From Citrus sinensis (taxonomy: Eukaryota; Streptophyta; Magnoliopsida; Sapindales; Rutaceae), in contig NC_068563.1 in NCBI RefSeq assembly GCF_022201045.2, forward strand, positions 4,464,001 through 4,528,000: a stretch of DNA of 64,000 nucleotides, in the 5' to 3' direction. Both the position numbers and the translations under genes were made by a program. Shown here in pieces: positions 21,481 to 31,885 of this stretch; within the stretch, counting starts at the first letter, position 1, and the number at the start of each line of letters is the position of its first letter. The notes beneath the pieces are model-generated. The model saw only the letters and a list, made by a program, of their open reading frames with translations. It searched no databases and was not told the DNA's origin.

Positions 21481-23383
21481 ATTTTAGCTGGGTTGCTCTC
21501 TCTCCCCCATAACAATCAACTTGTTAAGGTTAGTTGCTTCAATTCATTGCCCTAATTGAAATCTTTAATTTATCTAGGACATTGTGTTGTTTTACTTATG
21601 GATGGTGACTGTCTTGTAATTAAGTATTGTAAATTAGAATCAAATTATACAACCCCTTGATGCCATTTTGGAATAATGTTTATTTCAAACTTTCGTGTTG
21701 TGATTTAGTTGCTTGACGAAGCACCTAGATACTGTAGTTTGCTCCCTCAAATTATTCTGTTTTGTTGAATAAATTATATTGCCCATTATTTGAATAAAAT
21801 AAAAAAAAATTATAGCTCTTAAACATTGAGCTTATGTTATAATTTACGTGTCCCCTCTTTTATAGCACTTTTTTCACAATTTATGTTGTTTCTAATTAGT
21901 TAATATGGAATATATTCATTTCGTAGGAATAAAGAATATGAAAAAAAAACCATCAAAGTTGAAGAGTTAGAGAAAATTGAGGAGGAAAATTTAGATGATG
22001 ATGAGCCAATGATTGAGATATTATTTGATAACGAGACTGAAATGTTTAGTTATTACAGAGTGTATGGTAAAAAAATTTTAAAAAAAAGGGTTTCCAGCTA
22101 TGCAGAGAAGTAATAATAGGGGTAGTGATGGGAGAATAAGACATGTGAGTTATGCTTGTGGGTGAAACGGTGCAACTAGAAGCAAATCTACTAATCTACT
22201 CAAGACCCAACCTAATGGAAAGATATGCTGCAATTCTAAATTGAAAGGAGAGTTCAAAAAAGACAGAAAGTGGATGATTCAAGTTTTAAATCTTGAACAC
22301 AATAATACATTATTGACTCCAACCTAGTCTAAGTTTTTTTGGTACAATCGTAGCCTCAGTTCAGAAGCAAAAAATAAGTTTGATGTAAATGACAGAGCAT
22401 GAATTAGATTGTCCCAAAATTATCAATCACTTATTATTGAGACTAGTGGCCAAGGAAATCTGACATCTATAGAAAGAGATTATAGAAATTATATCAAGAA
22501 AGAAAGACAACTACGACTTAGAGATGGAAAAGCTGTTGCTCTTCAAATTTATGAACATAAAATCAGAAAAAAATAAGTTTTTCTTTAGTATGCAAATGGA
22601 TGATGAGGGTCGATTAAAAGGTGTATTTTGGGTTGAGCCAAAGAGTAAGGAAACTTACAAAGAGTTTGAATATGCTGTCACATTTGATGCCACATATCTT
22701 ACAAATAAGTATGACATGCTATTCACTCCATTTGTGGGAGTAAATCATCGTGATCATTTTATTTTGTTTCAATATGGATTGATTTCACACGAGGACATTG
22801 AGACATTCACATAGTTATTTCAAATGTGGCTATCATGCATGTTTAATTATGCTTCTATTAGAATTATTGCAGACTAAAATAAGGTGATGAAAATTGCAAT
22901 TGAGGATGGTTTTCCTAATACTCAACATCAATGATGTTTGTGGCATATATTTAAGAAGATTCTAGATAAATTAAAAGGCTATAAATAATATCGTGACATT
23001 AGTGATGTGTAACATTGTGCTATTTATGATTCACAAAGCCTTACAAAGTTCGAGAAAACTTGGCATCGCATGACTTTAGAATATGATTTGGGTGATAATA
23101 AATGGTTACAAGGCTCATACAACGATAGACATCATTGGGTACCATGTTATCTTAAGAATAATTTTTGGGCAGGAATGTCAACCACTTAACGCAGTGAAAG
23201 TATGAATGCATACATATTTTATGGTTACATTAACTCAAAAACCATCTTGAAGCAATTTGTAGAGTAATATGACGATGCATTAAAGAGTAAAGTTAAAAAA
23301 AAGTTGAAAAAGATGTCAAATGTCTTTCTCAACAAATGCCATGAGTGACATCTTATGAGATGAAAAAGTAAGTTCGAGATGTG

Positions 23384-24766
23384 TGTTGAGTGTTAGAAAA
23401 TGCATATTTATAAAGGAGAAAACCGTCATTTTACATTTCAAGTCTTACTAACAACCCTTACTTTTATCTATTTAACCTTCTTGTGATTTAATTACATGTG
23501 TTTTATTTTAATTAAGTATTTTATGTATTTTAGGGGCATTATAGTCATTTCACAATAAATGAGAAATCAGACGGCAAAACGGACATCACTTTTGAACTCA
23601 GGACGGTCAAAAACCTTAGGAGGAGCATAAAAGGAAAAATGGCACTATTCACGTGTACGGTACTGTATACGTTACTGTTCACGACACTGTTCACATAGAC
23701 GGATGATGACGTGGCATTGACTGATGAGGTGTCACAATCCTGTTGGACTAAAATTCTTATGTACTGTTGATGGTGACGAGGCAGCATATCAGTGGACGAA
23801 AAATCTCGCGTACGGTGCATGCATCACACAGGATTATTTTCAACCAAACCGCGTTACTGTTCATCCGGGTCAAACCGCGTTACTGTTCAAAGTCGGGTCA
23901 AACCGTGTTACTGTTCATCCGCGTGGTCAAACCGTGGACTGTTGACTGATGACGTGGCGCAATCTTGAGCGTCCAAACTGTTTTTAATCCGATGGCCATG
24001 ATTTATTCCATGTATCTATAAAAAGGGGGCCTCTCCCCCCTAATTTGATAGCTCTGAATCCATTTTTGGACTCCATTTTCCGTAATTCCCTCTCCATCTT
24101 GTATTTTCTTCGTATTTTAATAAATTCCTATTTTGCCCCTAGTTCAATTATGAGTGGCTAATTTTCTTTCAAGCTTGGGTTGAAGGTGAAGTCTCAACAT
24201 GTGTCATGGGCTTAATTTGGTAAATTTATTTTCTCTTCCCCTCTAGTTTTTGTGGATGTTTTGACTTCTTGTCGACAAATAATACTAATCTTGTCTAGTA
24301 CCGCCTTGGTTTCACCGGCCCTCTAGTACAAGGTTATTATTATTTGGCACGATAAGCCCTTAGCACCATATTGATTAGAGCGTGGTTCATGAGGTGTGGA
24401 TTCCCCCCTCATGATTTAATTGGCATTAATACGGATTATTTAGCCCATGATGCATGTTGATATGGATCCAGATACCCAAGTACGTCATTTCAATATAATT
24501 CTCGTCAATTTATTCTCGCCATTTCAATACCAATTTTAGAATTTATTCTCGCCATTTCAATTCCAATTTTAGAATTTATTCTCGCCATTTTAATTTAATT
24601 ATTAGCATATTCCAAATCATTTCCACCATAAATCCAACTACCCATTTACAAAATTAATTCTAATATATAATTAAAATCCACCTCCTCGTGGGATCGACAC
24701 TTGTCACCATTAGTCTATACTACAATAGATTCGTGCGCTTGCGAGTACATTAAAATTTGCACAACA
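23384..24766 (+). mobile_element. Solo LTR (1383 bp) of an LTR retrotransposon
   Basis: Starts TGTTGAG and ends GCACAACA, with a perfect 5 bp target duplication ATGTG on either side (23379-23383 and 24767-24771). There is no internal retrotransposon sequence, so it is a solo LTR left by recombination between two LTRs. It holds a TATA box (CTATAAAAAGGG, about 24017-24028) and, upstream of it (23640-23940), short repeats around GTTACTGTTCA like U3 enhancer repeats. Removing it plus one ATGTG restores a continuous reading frame of the MULE transposase (VRD-VYTISKFEEFQ). The orientation is set by the TATA box and terminal dinucleotides. Confidence 0.9.
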
Positions 24767-26329
24767 ATGTGTACACTATTTCAAAGTTCGAAGAATTTCA
24801 AAAAACGTTGACTGAAAAGATGTATTGCGAATTTATCAATTCTATAGGATGTGAATATATAGTTAAAGAAGATGTCAAAGTTGAAGAGGGTAAAAAACGA
24901 ACTTTTTTTAAAGTCTATTTTGAAAAAGATAATGGTAAAATTAGTTGTAGTTGTTCAAGATTCGAGTTTAGGGAAATTCTTTGCAGACATGCCATTACAA
25001 GCATGATACATAATGACATGGAAGTACCTCAAGAAAAGTACATACTAAGAAAATGGAGAAAAGATGTGTGGAGATGCCATAATAGGGTGAAAACGAGTCA
25101 TGGGCTGCGGAGCACAGATGAACAAAAGCGATATGAGAAAATGTGTGTTATTTTTGGAGATTACAAACATGGCTGCAACAAATGTTGAGACTTGTAAACT
25201 TGTTTTAAATTGGATTTAGAAAGTACGGAAAGATCTACCAAAGACGGTTCAATGAGGAGGTAACATCGTAGGAATTTCAGGTCAAGGAAGTTGTAGTAAT
25301 AGCGTGAGAATTTTAATGAATGCAATTGAAAGCAGGGGCAGAGACAACATATTGATTAACTGGGCTTATTCAATAGTAATATAAAAAAATTTCAAAAAGT
25401 AATAAATATATAAATTTGAAAGATTTATCATACTTCAATATATGCTTACAATTGCCCTTTACGAGTTTTCATACATTGATAACGTTGTATTACAACTTCA
25501 TTATCAATATTATTAAATAAATCTTTTCTATATAAACAACCAAACTATCATTCATCAATTGCTCTCTCATTCAGCTTCATAACTGATTCTTAAAAATGTT
25601 CATGGCTGAAAATGCTCTCTCTACACTAACAGTGGCAACAGGTAAAGTCAATGCTGATATTATTAGCAAGTGAATCAATGGATATACCTTATGTCTCTTA
25701 GTCTTGACCATCAACTTTGCAAGATCACTAATATCTTCTAATTGTGAAAACTCACCACTAGTTCGTATATCCAAAATATATGTATCAAGTTGAATTCTAA
25801 GTGCCATGATATCAATTGCAGAGAACTCATTTGGATACAACTGAGCTAGCCGTAATAACTTCTGCTTGTTGAAAGCAGAAAATGAATCATCTGGAGATAA
25901 ACATGCTAAGCAAAGAAGCAACTCAATATTTGTCTTATTAAAATGAGAATTAAGCTCTTGAAGTTGCATATCTAAGACTATATAATACAATTCAACACGA
26001 TAATGATGTAAATTTATGATCTCTTGAGCTTTACGTAGTGATCGCCCTCTATCCATAAACATATCATCCATATTAGGCACATTAATATCATGCTTCACAC
26101 AAAAAAAAGTACGTTCATCAATCAAAGAATTTCATACACTTTGTCTCATTATTTGTAGTTGTAGTGTACATAATCTAACCAAGTTCATAGCATTCACAAT
26201 ATCTTGATTTTTCCTCTGTAATGCTTGTGATAACTCATCTATAGCCCCTAAAATATTCCTCATCCAGATACTCTAAAAGACATAATTAGTACTTGGGCAA
26301 TTGAGACCACTAATATTATATAAGAGAGA

Positions 26330-26665
26330 CGCGTGATGCATTTCTTTTTATTTTGGTTGATGAATCTTGTGATATATCAACAAAAGAGCAAATGGTAGTT
26401 GTCTTACGATATGTAAACACTAATGGGTAAGTGGTTGAACGTTTTATAGGCATTAAATAAGTTGTTAGTACTACTGCTCAATCACTTGAGGAAGCTATTG
26501 ATAGACTTTTTCTAGACATGGTTTGAGTATGTCTAAGTTGCGAGGGCAATGTTATGATGGAGCAAGTAATATGCAAGGAGAATTTAATGGCCTTAAAACC
26601 ATAATTTTGAGACAGAATGAATATGCTTATTACATTCATTGTTTTGCTCATCAACTTTAGTTAGC
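26330..26665 (+). pseudogene. Inverted internal segment of the hAT transposase (catalytic part)
   Basis: Reading on the + strand gives ILVDESCDISTKEQMVVVL, RYVNTNG, TTAQSLEEAIDRLF, RGQCYDGASNMQGEFNGLK and YYIHCFAHQ, the conserved DUF4371 block that should lie on the - strand between the TTF domain and the C-terminus. Two frameshift or stop sites are present. The segment sits at the correct place but in reverse orientation, so a roughly 340 bp inversion with loss of neighbouring sequence is the simplest account. Confidence 0.8.
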
Positions 26666-26929
26666 TTGTAAACCCATGTTTAGTAAATGATTCACCACCT
26701 ATTTGTTCTCCAATTCTTGGCTTGCAAAGATAACAACAAAGACAAAATGTAGCATCATTTGCAATGCTATACTTTAACCAATTTCCATATTTATCAAACC
26801 AAGCTGGATTAAATCTCTGAGACTGTTTTCCAAAATGCCTAAGAGGAAAATTGTAAGTTTTTGGTTAACAAAGGCCATTTTACAAATATTGTCTTCGAAC
26901 TTTATCATAGATATTAACATTATAGTAAG

Positions 26930-28161
26930 TAGGGGTGGGTAAAACCGAACCGGAACCGAAAAAATTTCAGTTCAGGTCGGTTTTTTTTAGTTTCGGTTTG
27001 GTTGTTTTAACAAAAAATCTGAATTTATAAATACTGAACCGAGTGGTTCGGTTCAGTTCGATTCTCGAATAAAAAATTATAAAATCTAAACCGAACCTAA
27101 TTTAAGGCATTTTCGTAATTTCGCTAGAACATATATATACACAAGTTAAACATTTGCGGTTTGCACCACTCTCTCTCTCTCATTTTCAGCTGCAGCACAA
27201 CCACTTACGGAAAAATTGAAAAAATACAATAACATACTCATATCGAGGCAAAGCTAATAAAACTAAATAATATTAATAATTTAAACAAACATGAAATAAG
27301 AGCAGATCAAAGAGCCATTTAAAAAAAAAATAGATCCATTTAAAAAAAAAACTGAGCAAGTTGACTGGCTACTGTACTCCTAGTAGTGCTGGGGTGAAGA
27401 CTAAAAAAGTCATTAAATGTTGAAGATGATGGAGGGATAATAGTATGACTCAATATTTAAGATATGTTTGTATATAGGAATTCTAATATGATTTGATTTG
27501 TTTGTTAACTTTTCATAATAGTCCTTGATCGAAGGGGAACAAGATAAAATTTCATTGGAGTCCCTAATGTTTTGCTAATTTCTATTACGGCATAAATACT
27601 TATTTTATTTTATTTACATTTTGGGCCAAAACTTTTGATATTAAAAATAGTAACCATAATTTTGAAAATTCTTCGTTTTAGTCCAATATTCTTGCCTCTT
27701 TTTTTTTTTAAAAAAAATACAAATTTGTAAATTATTTTATTTTTGTTTGATTATATATTGATTATAGTAGGCCTTGTGTGTAGGATAAAAGAAAATAACA
27801 ATGTTGTAAAGGATATTATGAAGGATGATTTTGTAAATTATTTTATTTTAATGATGTAGTAGTAATTGATGAAATTGTAGATTAATTGATGAAATCGTAG
27901 ATTGTAGATGCTTTGAATATATTATATAGTTATTGAAAATGAGGAAATTATTGCACATGGTTTGAAATAGAACTGAAAACCAAACTGTTAAGATGAACTG
28001 AAAAAATTGATTGCTTAAATAAAACTGTTAAGAAAAACCAAAACCGAACTGAAACCGACCTATCAGTTTGGATTTGGATTTTATTTTCAAAAAAACCGAA
28101 CAATTTTTTTTTTATTTTTCGAACCCGAACCGATCTGAAACCGAACCGACATGCACCCTTA
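26930..28161. mobile_element. Second-level hAT-type element (1.23 kb) nested in the hAT relic
   Basis: Ends TAGGGGTGGGTA (26930) and the reverse complement TAAGGGTGCATG (28161) are imperfect inverted repeats. They are flanked by an 8 bp duplication with one mismatch (ATAGTAAG 26922-26929, ATAATAAG 28162-28169). Subterminal arrays of CCGAACC/GGTTCGG occur at both ends (26945-27100 and 28025-28150). It carries no transposase. Its position between the HPISYY and NVNIYDKVRRQYL pieces of the host transposase fits a single insertion into coding sequence. Confidence 0.83.
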
Positions 28162-29299
28162 ATAATAAGAAATTGGATGTCGTAAACCAGGATCCATAGG
28201 AAGATTCAATAAATTGACCTCCACATCATTTTCTCTCATAGTTACAACATCATCATTCTTTTGTTTTTTATCACTATCATCATTTTTCTTTGAATAACTA
28301 CTGTCTTTTTGTTTTGAAGTATCATCATTTTTTTTTTCTGAAAGTGGCGACTCCTTTCTTTTATAAAATCTTTCTATACCTATTTCAAAATATAAATAAA
28401 GATTATGAGTATATATCATTTACTTATGCTACTAGCACTTTTAGCATATTCCCATATTATATAATTATATTAATGTTGTAAATTAATTAACAAATAGTAC
28501 ACGGCAATAAAGCTAAACAAGCAAATGTTTTATTGCAATTGTCATTTTCTTAATATGATAATATATGTTCTTTTTCATGGAACCCACACTCAATCACATT
28601 ATTTTTTCAAGTATACCGACTACCAGATGATACAATAAAGGAAAAAAACAACAATATCATCAATTCAACAAATAGTCATATGTGATTTATAAACAATAAA
28701 ATAAAAGACAAATAAAGTATTAACTTGTACCTTAGTTGTATTGAATGAAGAGATGAGGGGTTGTTTGAAATTTGGAGGAATGAATGAAAACCACTTGTCC
28801 ACTGTCACTACTTTTTTGCTTTTGGAGATGCTGAAATAAAAAGATGATTTAAGGATTTGCTGGTAGTGGAATTGGAGAAGGTGAGAGTAATAAAATATTA
28901 TTAATGAGTTTGTGGGCTGTTTAAAAAGTTAATTAATATTAATATTTATAGGCTTGATTTTAGTTTGGAAAGCCCATCTCTTTTGATTTGTTTTAAAATT
29001 TTGGAGTGTGACAATTTAACTATATATTAGGGACTTGAATATAAATTATTAGGGGCTTAAGAAAAAAATATTGGAAATTTTAGACAAATCAAATTAACTA
29101 TTAAAAGATTTTTTCTAAGTCCCCACTGGTCTAAAGGTAAATCCACCCCTGATTGAAAGAGTATATGATCTAATAGCTAAATGTCGTAAAGGTCGTCCAC
29201 CTTATCAAAGAAAAAAGTCAAAAAAATTTACTAAACCTAAAAAGAATTTGGCTTGTTCCGATGTAGAGGTTAGTTTTAATATTAATTAAAATAAAGTAA

Positions 29300-31537
29300 T
29301 TTATTATATAAATGATACTTAAATGATTTTTTGTTGACTTTGCATGATGGACAAGTAAACAACCTATTATCTTCTCAAGTGACTACTGTAATACTAACCC
29401 TTGTTGTGGTAAGTTTTGAAAAATTCTTATTGATAATATATTGTTGAACTTATGTAGACGCTTCAAAACCTTGAAGGAAGTAGTTTTGATATAAATATCT
29501 ACCTACCTATATGGAATAGTGGACAATTGTAAAAGAAGTTTTCTACACTTTATATATATGTATATAAACACACACAACACACACATACATATATATTTCT
29601 TCATCTTATGTATTGTATTTTTTATCATAACAAGATATTTAATTTTTTATAATAGCAAACGCAACTCTAGTAGCATGAACATTTTCAACAACTATTCTTT
29701 CAGGAAGCTAATGAATATGGAGTTAGTACGGAGTTTTTGAAATGATTTCACAAAATAGCATTGTATTTGTGTTTTAAGAATGAAGAATGACAAAATGCAG
29801 TTGTACTTATTTTTCTTTTTTCTTTTTTTTTTGTATTCTATTACTTAGTGCTTTGAATAAAATTAATTTGTTTATAAAGTTGTTTGCTTTTACTTAATCT
29901 TTTCTAGCAATTTATATTTAACTTCACTGCATTTGTAATTAACTTTGGAAGTACCTTATTAAGGATCGCAAATAAGAGAAACTAATATGTTAAATTCACT
30001 TGACATTATAATTGCAACCAAGAGAGGTTAACACATTATGATTGCAAATAATAGAAGCTAATGCATAATTAAATATACAACTTAAATGTAATACATATTA
30101 AAATAGATGTAATTATTTGTACGTGAAGTTCGTAAGATCTTATCATTGCAGTATTTTTTCATCTGTGAATTTGGAATTTCACTCATGGTAGTAGGCATTA
30201 TGACCAAAAATATCCAACCAATTCCTTGAGCTTTTCAACTGCAGCCTTCTAGCTTCTACTAGAATCTTGCATTCATAATACATTTTAAGCAGCTGAAGGA
30301 AGAAAAAAAATAAAGAGGCCACAGTAACTCAAGCTTCTATGACCAAAGATCCATTTCACCACATAAATTTTCAGATTTTGCCAGTTATTATACAAATTAT
30401 ATAAAGAAAACAACAAATCACTCTAATCTCAAAAAATAAACACATTCACTATTGATCAATATCACTAATAAATTGATAGGTCATAATTTGATTCAAATTT
30501 ATAACACTTAAGCACAAGACCAACACCATCCATAGGTAATTTGACATACCTCTATGTAAGTAGAGATCCAAGTTTAACAAATACCAATAATTGAATACAA
30601 ATTATTCATAAGCTCATAAACTATTATTTTATTACAAACCATCAATTTTCTTTAAAAAAAATAGAGATACTCCAAGCATTGGTGCATCTGGCAACTAATT
30701 ACACATTTTATTTCTTTTTAGAGCAAATATTTTATAGATATATATAGAATTTTGATTGTATTATACATTCTTCCAAAGCTAGTTAAAAATAAATGAAATT
30801 TCTTTATAAAAAATTCAGGACCAAAATGACAACAATAGGCCATTCAAAGGTACTGTTATCTAAGTGTGTAAAGTGCTAGCTATAAAGTAATCATCATAGT
30901 ATATTATAGAAACCATACAAGTATGACGAAAAACTCATTTAACAAGCTAGTGTAGTAGCAGTAATAGGTTGTCAACAGTGACTAATAAAAAAGTGCACAA
31001 AAAAATTATATTAATTCCTACAAGACAACAAATATCTCAATTTATGTGTTTTAAACATCTTTTTTAAATAGTTACTCTGAAATTAGTTCTTCTAAATTCA
31101 ACACAGATAGTTATATGCAACTGAAGTCAGCAATTAATTTCAACTTACTAAGAAATCCAATTAACAAAAGCCAAAGATTACCATTATAATGAATTAACCA
31201 TAAAATACTCTCAAAGCTTATGCAATCCAAAATATCATGAACATCGGTTCAAGGAATCAAGCTCTTTGCATGATTCTCAGGCTATTTTACTAGTAACTAA
31301 AAATCATAAGTTGACAGTTTTGACAAACCAAATGCCTTAAAACTAGAACTAACTATAATATCCAAGGCATAAGGGGGTTGCATAATTTGATTTCAATTTA
31401 CAACACTCAAGAACAAGACCATCATCATCCATAGGCAATTCAACACAATGTCCTAAACAAGTTAAAGATATCAATTGGAATATAGAAATTGGAATTGTGA
31501 AATTCAAAACCCTTGACAACCAAATTAAATATTGGGG
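29300..31537. other. Non-coding right half of the MULE, with a diverged direct repeat
   Basis: AT-rich DNA with no recognisable protein. About 60-100 bp at 30481-30560 (CATAATTTGATTCAAATTTA..., CAAGACCAACACCATCCATA) recurs with substitutions at 31379-31450 (CATAATTTGATTTCAATTTA..., CAAGACCATCATCATCCATA), a direct repeat spaced about 900 bp. The frame at 29519-29740 is low-complexity. Confidence 0.55.
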
Positions 31538-31885
31538 GGTGGGGGAGAGTGAGGCTGCAAGATTTCTCTAACACAGCCGAGAGTTATAAGGATAGAGAGG
31601 TGGAGCAGACGCTTGAGGCAGGTGAGAGAGAGCTCTCACTGTTGCTGCATGGTGAGGGAGAACGGAGCTGAGACTGTTAGTGGCTGGAGATGGGAGAGAG
31701 AGACCTTCACTGTTGATGTCTCGTGAGGAAGAAAGGAGGCTTGTTGCACGTGAGTTATGTTGCTCCCGTCTCAAGTGTGTATGGTGTTCCCACGCAACAA
31801 ATAATGGCTTTTATACTCTGCACAAAACAATCCGTTTCATGCAAAGTTTTGTGAGAATATCAGCACCATATGTGTAGCAACTTGA
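31538..31885 (-). repeat. Right terminal inverted repeat of the MULE
   Basis: Reverse complement of 21110-21480. It also holds an inward-facing TATA box (CTTTTATA on the + strand, 31808-31815). Open frames at 31568-31774 (-) and 31680-31877 (+) are repeat sequence. Confidence 0.75.

Larger units (their letters stand above)
25577..28395 (-). pseudogene. Rearranged hAT transposase (TTF / DUF4371 / hAT dimerisation)
   Basis: On the - strand the N-terminus (28395-28162: RFYKRKESP ... VEVNLLNLPMDPGLRHPISYY) is cut by an inserted element. It resumes at 26929 (NVNIYDKVRRQYL) and runs into the TTF zinc-finger region (26870-26665: HFGKQSQRFNPAWFDKYGNW, then CLCCYLC). The next piece, the DUF4371 catalytic region, is on the opposite strand (26330-26665). 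The C-terminal part is again on the - strand (26280-25577: RNILGAIDELSQALQRK, NLHHYRVELYYIVLDMQLQE, and the dimerisation motif ATVSVERAFSAMNIFKNQL). At least three stop codons are present. Sequence between the catalytic region and the C-terminal part is missing. It is clearly dead. Confidence 0.85.
25333..29151 (-). mobile_element. hAT transposon relic (3.8 kb) inserted in the MULE transposase
   Basis: Ends CAGGGGCAGA (25333) and TCCACCCCTG (29151) are inverted repeats, CAGGGGYRGA. The flanking 8 bp ATTGAAAG is present perfectly on both sides (25325-25332 and 29152-29159), which proves a hAT-type insertion. The element carries a transposase pseudogene of the TTF-zinc-finger/DUF4371/hAT dimerisation type on the - strand, and hosts its own insertion at 26930-28161. 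Without that insertion it would be about 2.6 kb, shorter than usual for a full copy, so it was also internally deleted. Confidence 0.9.
21930..29290 (+). pseudogene. Decayed FAR1/FRS-type MULE transposase
   Basis: Pieces in order: a FAR1 DNA-binding region (21980-22330: PMIEILFDNETEMFSYYRVYG, later KWMIQVLNLEHN); the MULE catalytic region (22524-23200: AVTFDATYLTNKYDMLFTPFVGVN with the first catalytic Asp, then IIAD and CLWHIF); and a SWIM zinc finger (24780-25190: ISCSCSRFEFREILCRHAI, pattern CxC...CxH). A C-terminal KCRKGRPPYQRKKSK stretch (about 29180-29225) is typical of FRS proteins. Several stops (e.g. 22812, 22876, 22934) and two insertions (23384-24766 and 25333-29151) make it non-functional. 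FAR1 and FHY3 are domesticated relatives of such transposases. Domain identity is clear; the intron layout was not resolved. Confidence 0.82.
21110..31885. mobile_element. Mutator-like element (MULE) with long inverted repeats, containing nested insertions
   Basis: About 350 bp at 21110-21480 is matched in reverse complement by 31538-31885 with frequent small differences. Examples are GTATAAAAGCC, CTCTCCCATCTCCA, GTTCTCCCTCACCA and AAGAGAAATCTT / AGAGAAATCTT. Long terminal repeats of this kind with a FAR1/FRS-like transposase inside (21.9-25.3 and 29.15-29.3 kb) define a MULE. Roughly 5.2 kb of the present length is later insertion (solo LTR 23384-24766, hAT 25333-29151). The exact outer ends and the expected 9 bp target duplication could not be fixed by eye, so boundaries are approximate by about 40 bp. 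Confidence 0.8.

Noticed and set aside
22524-25188. A functional FAR1/FRS gene
   Set aside because: Stop codons in the catalytic region and two large insertions show it is a dead transposase.
26330-26665. A second, separate hAT element on the + strand
   Set aside because: No inverted ends or target duplication flank the segment, and it fills exactly the missing piece of the - strand gene; inversion is simpler.
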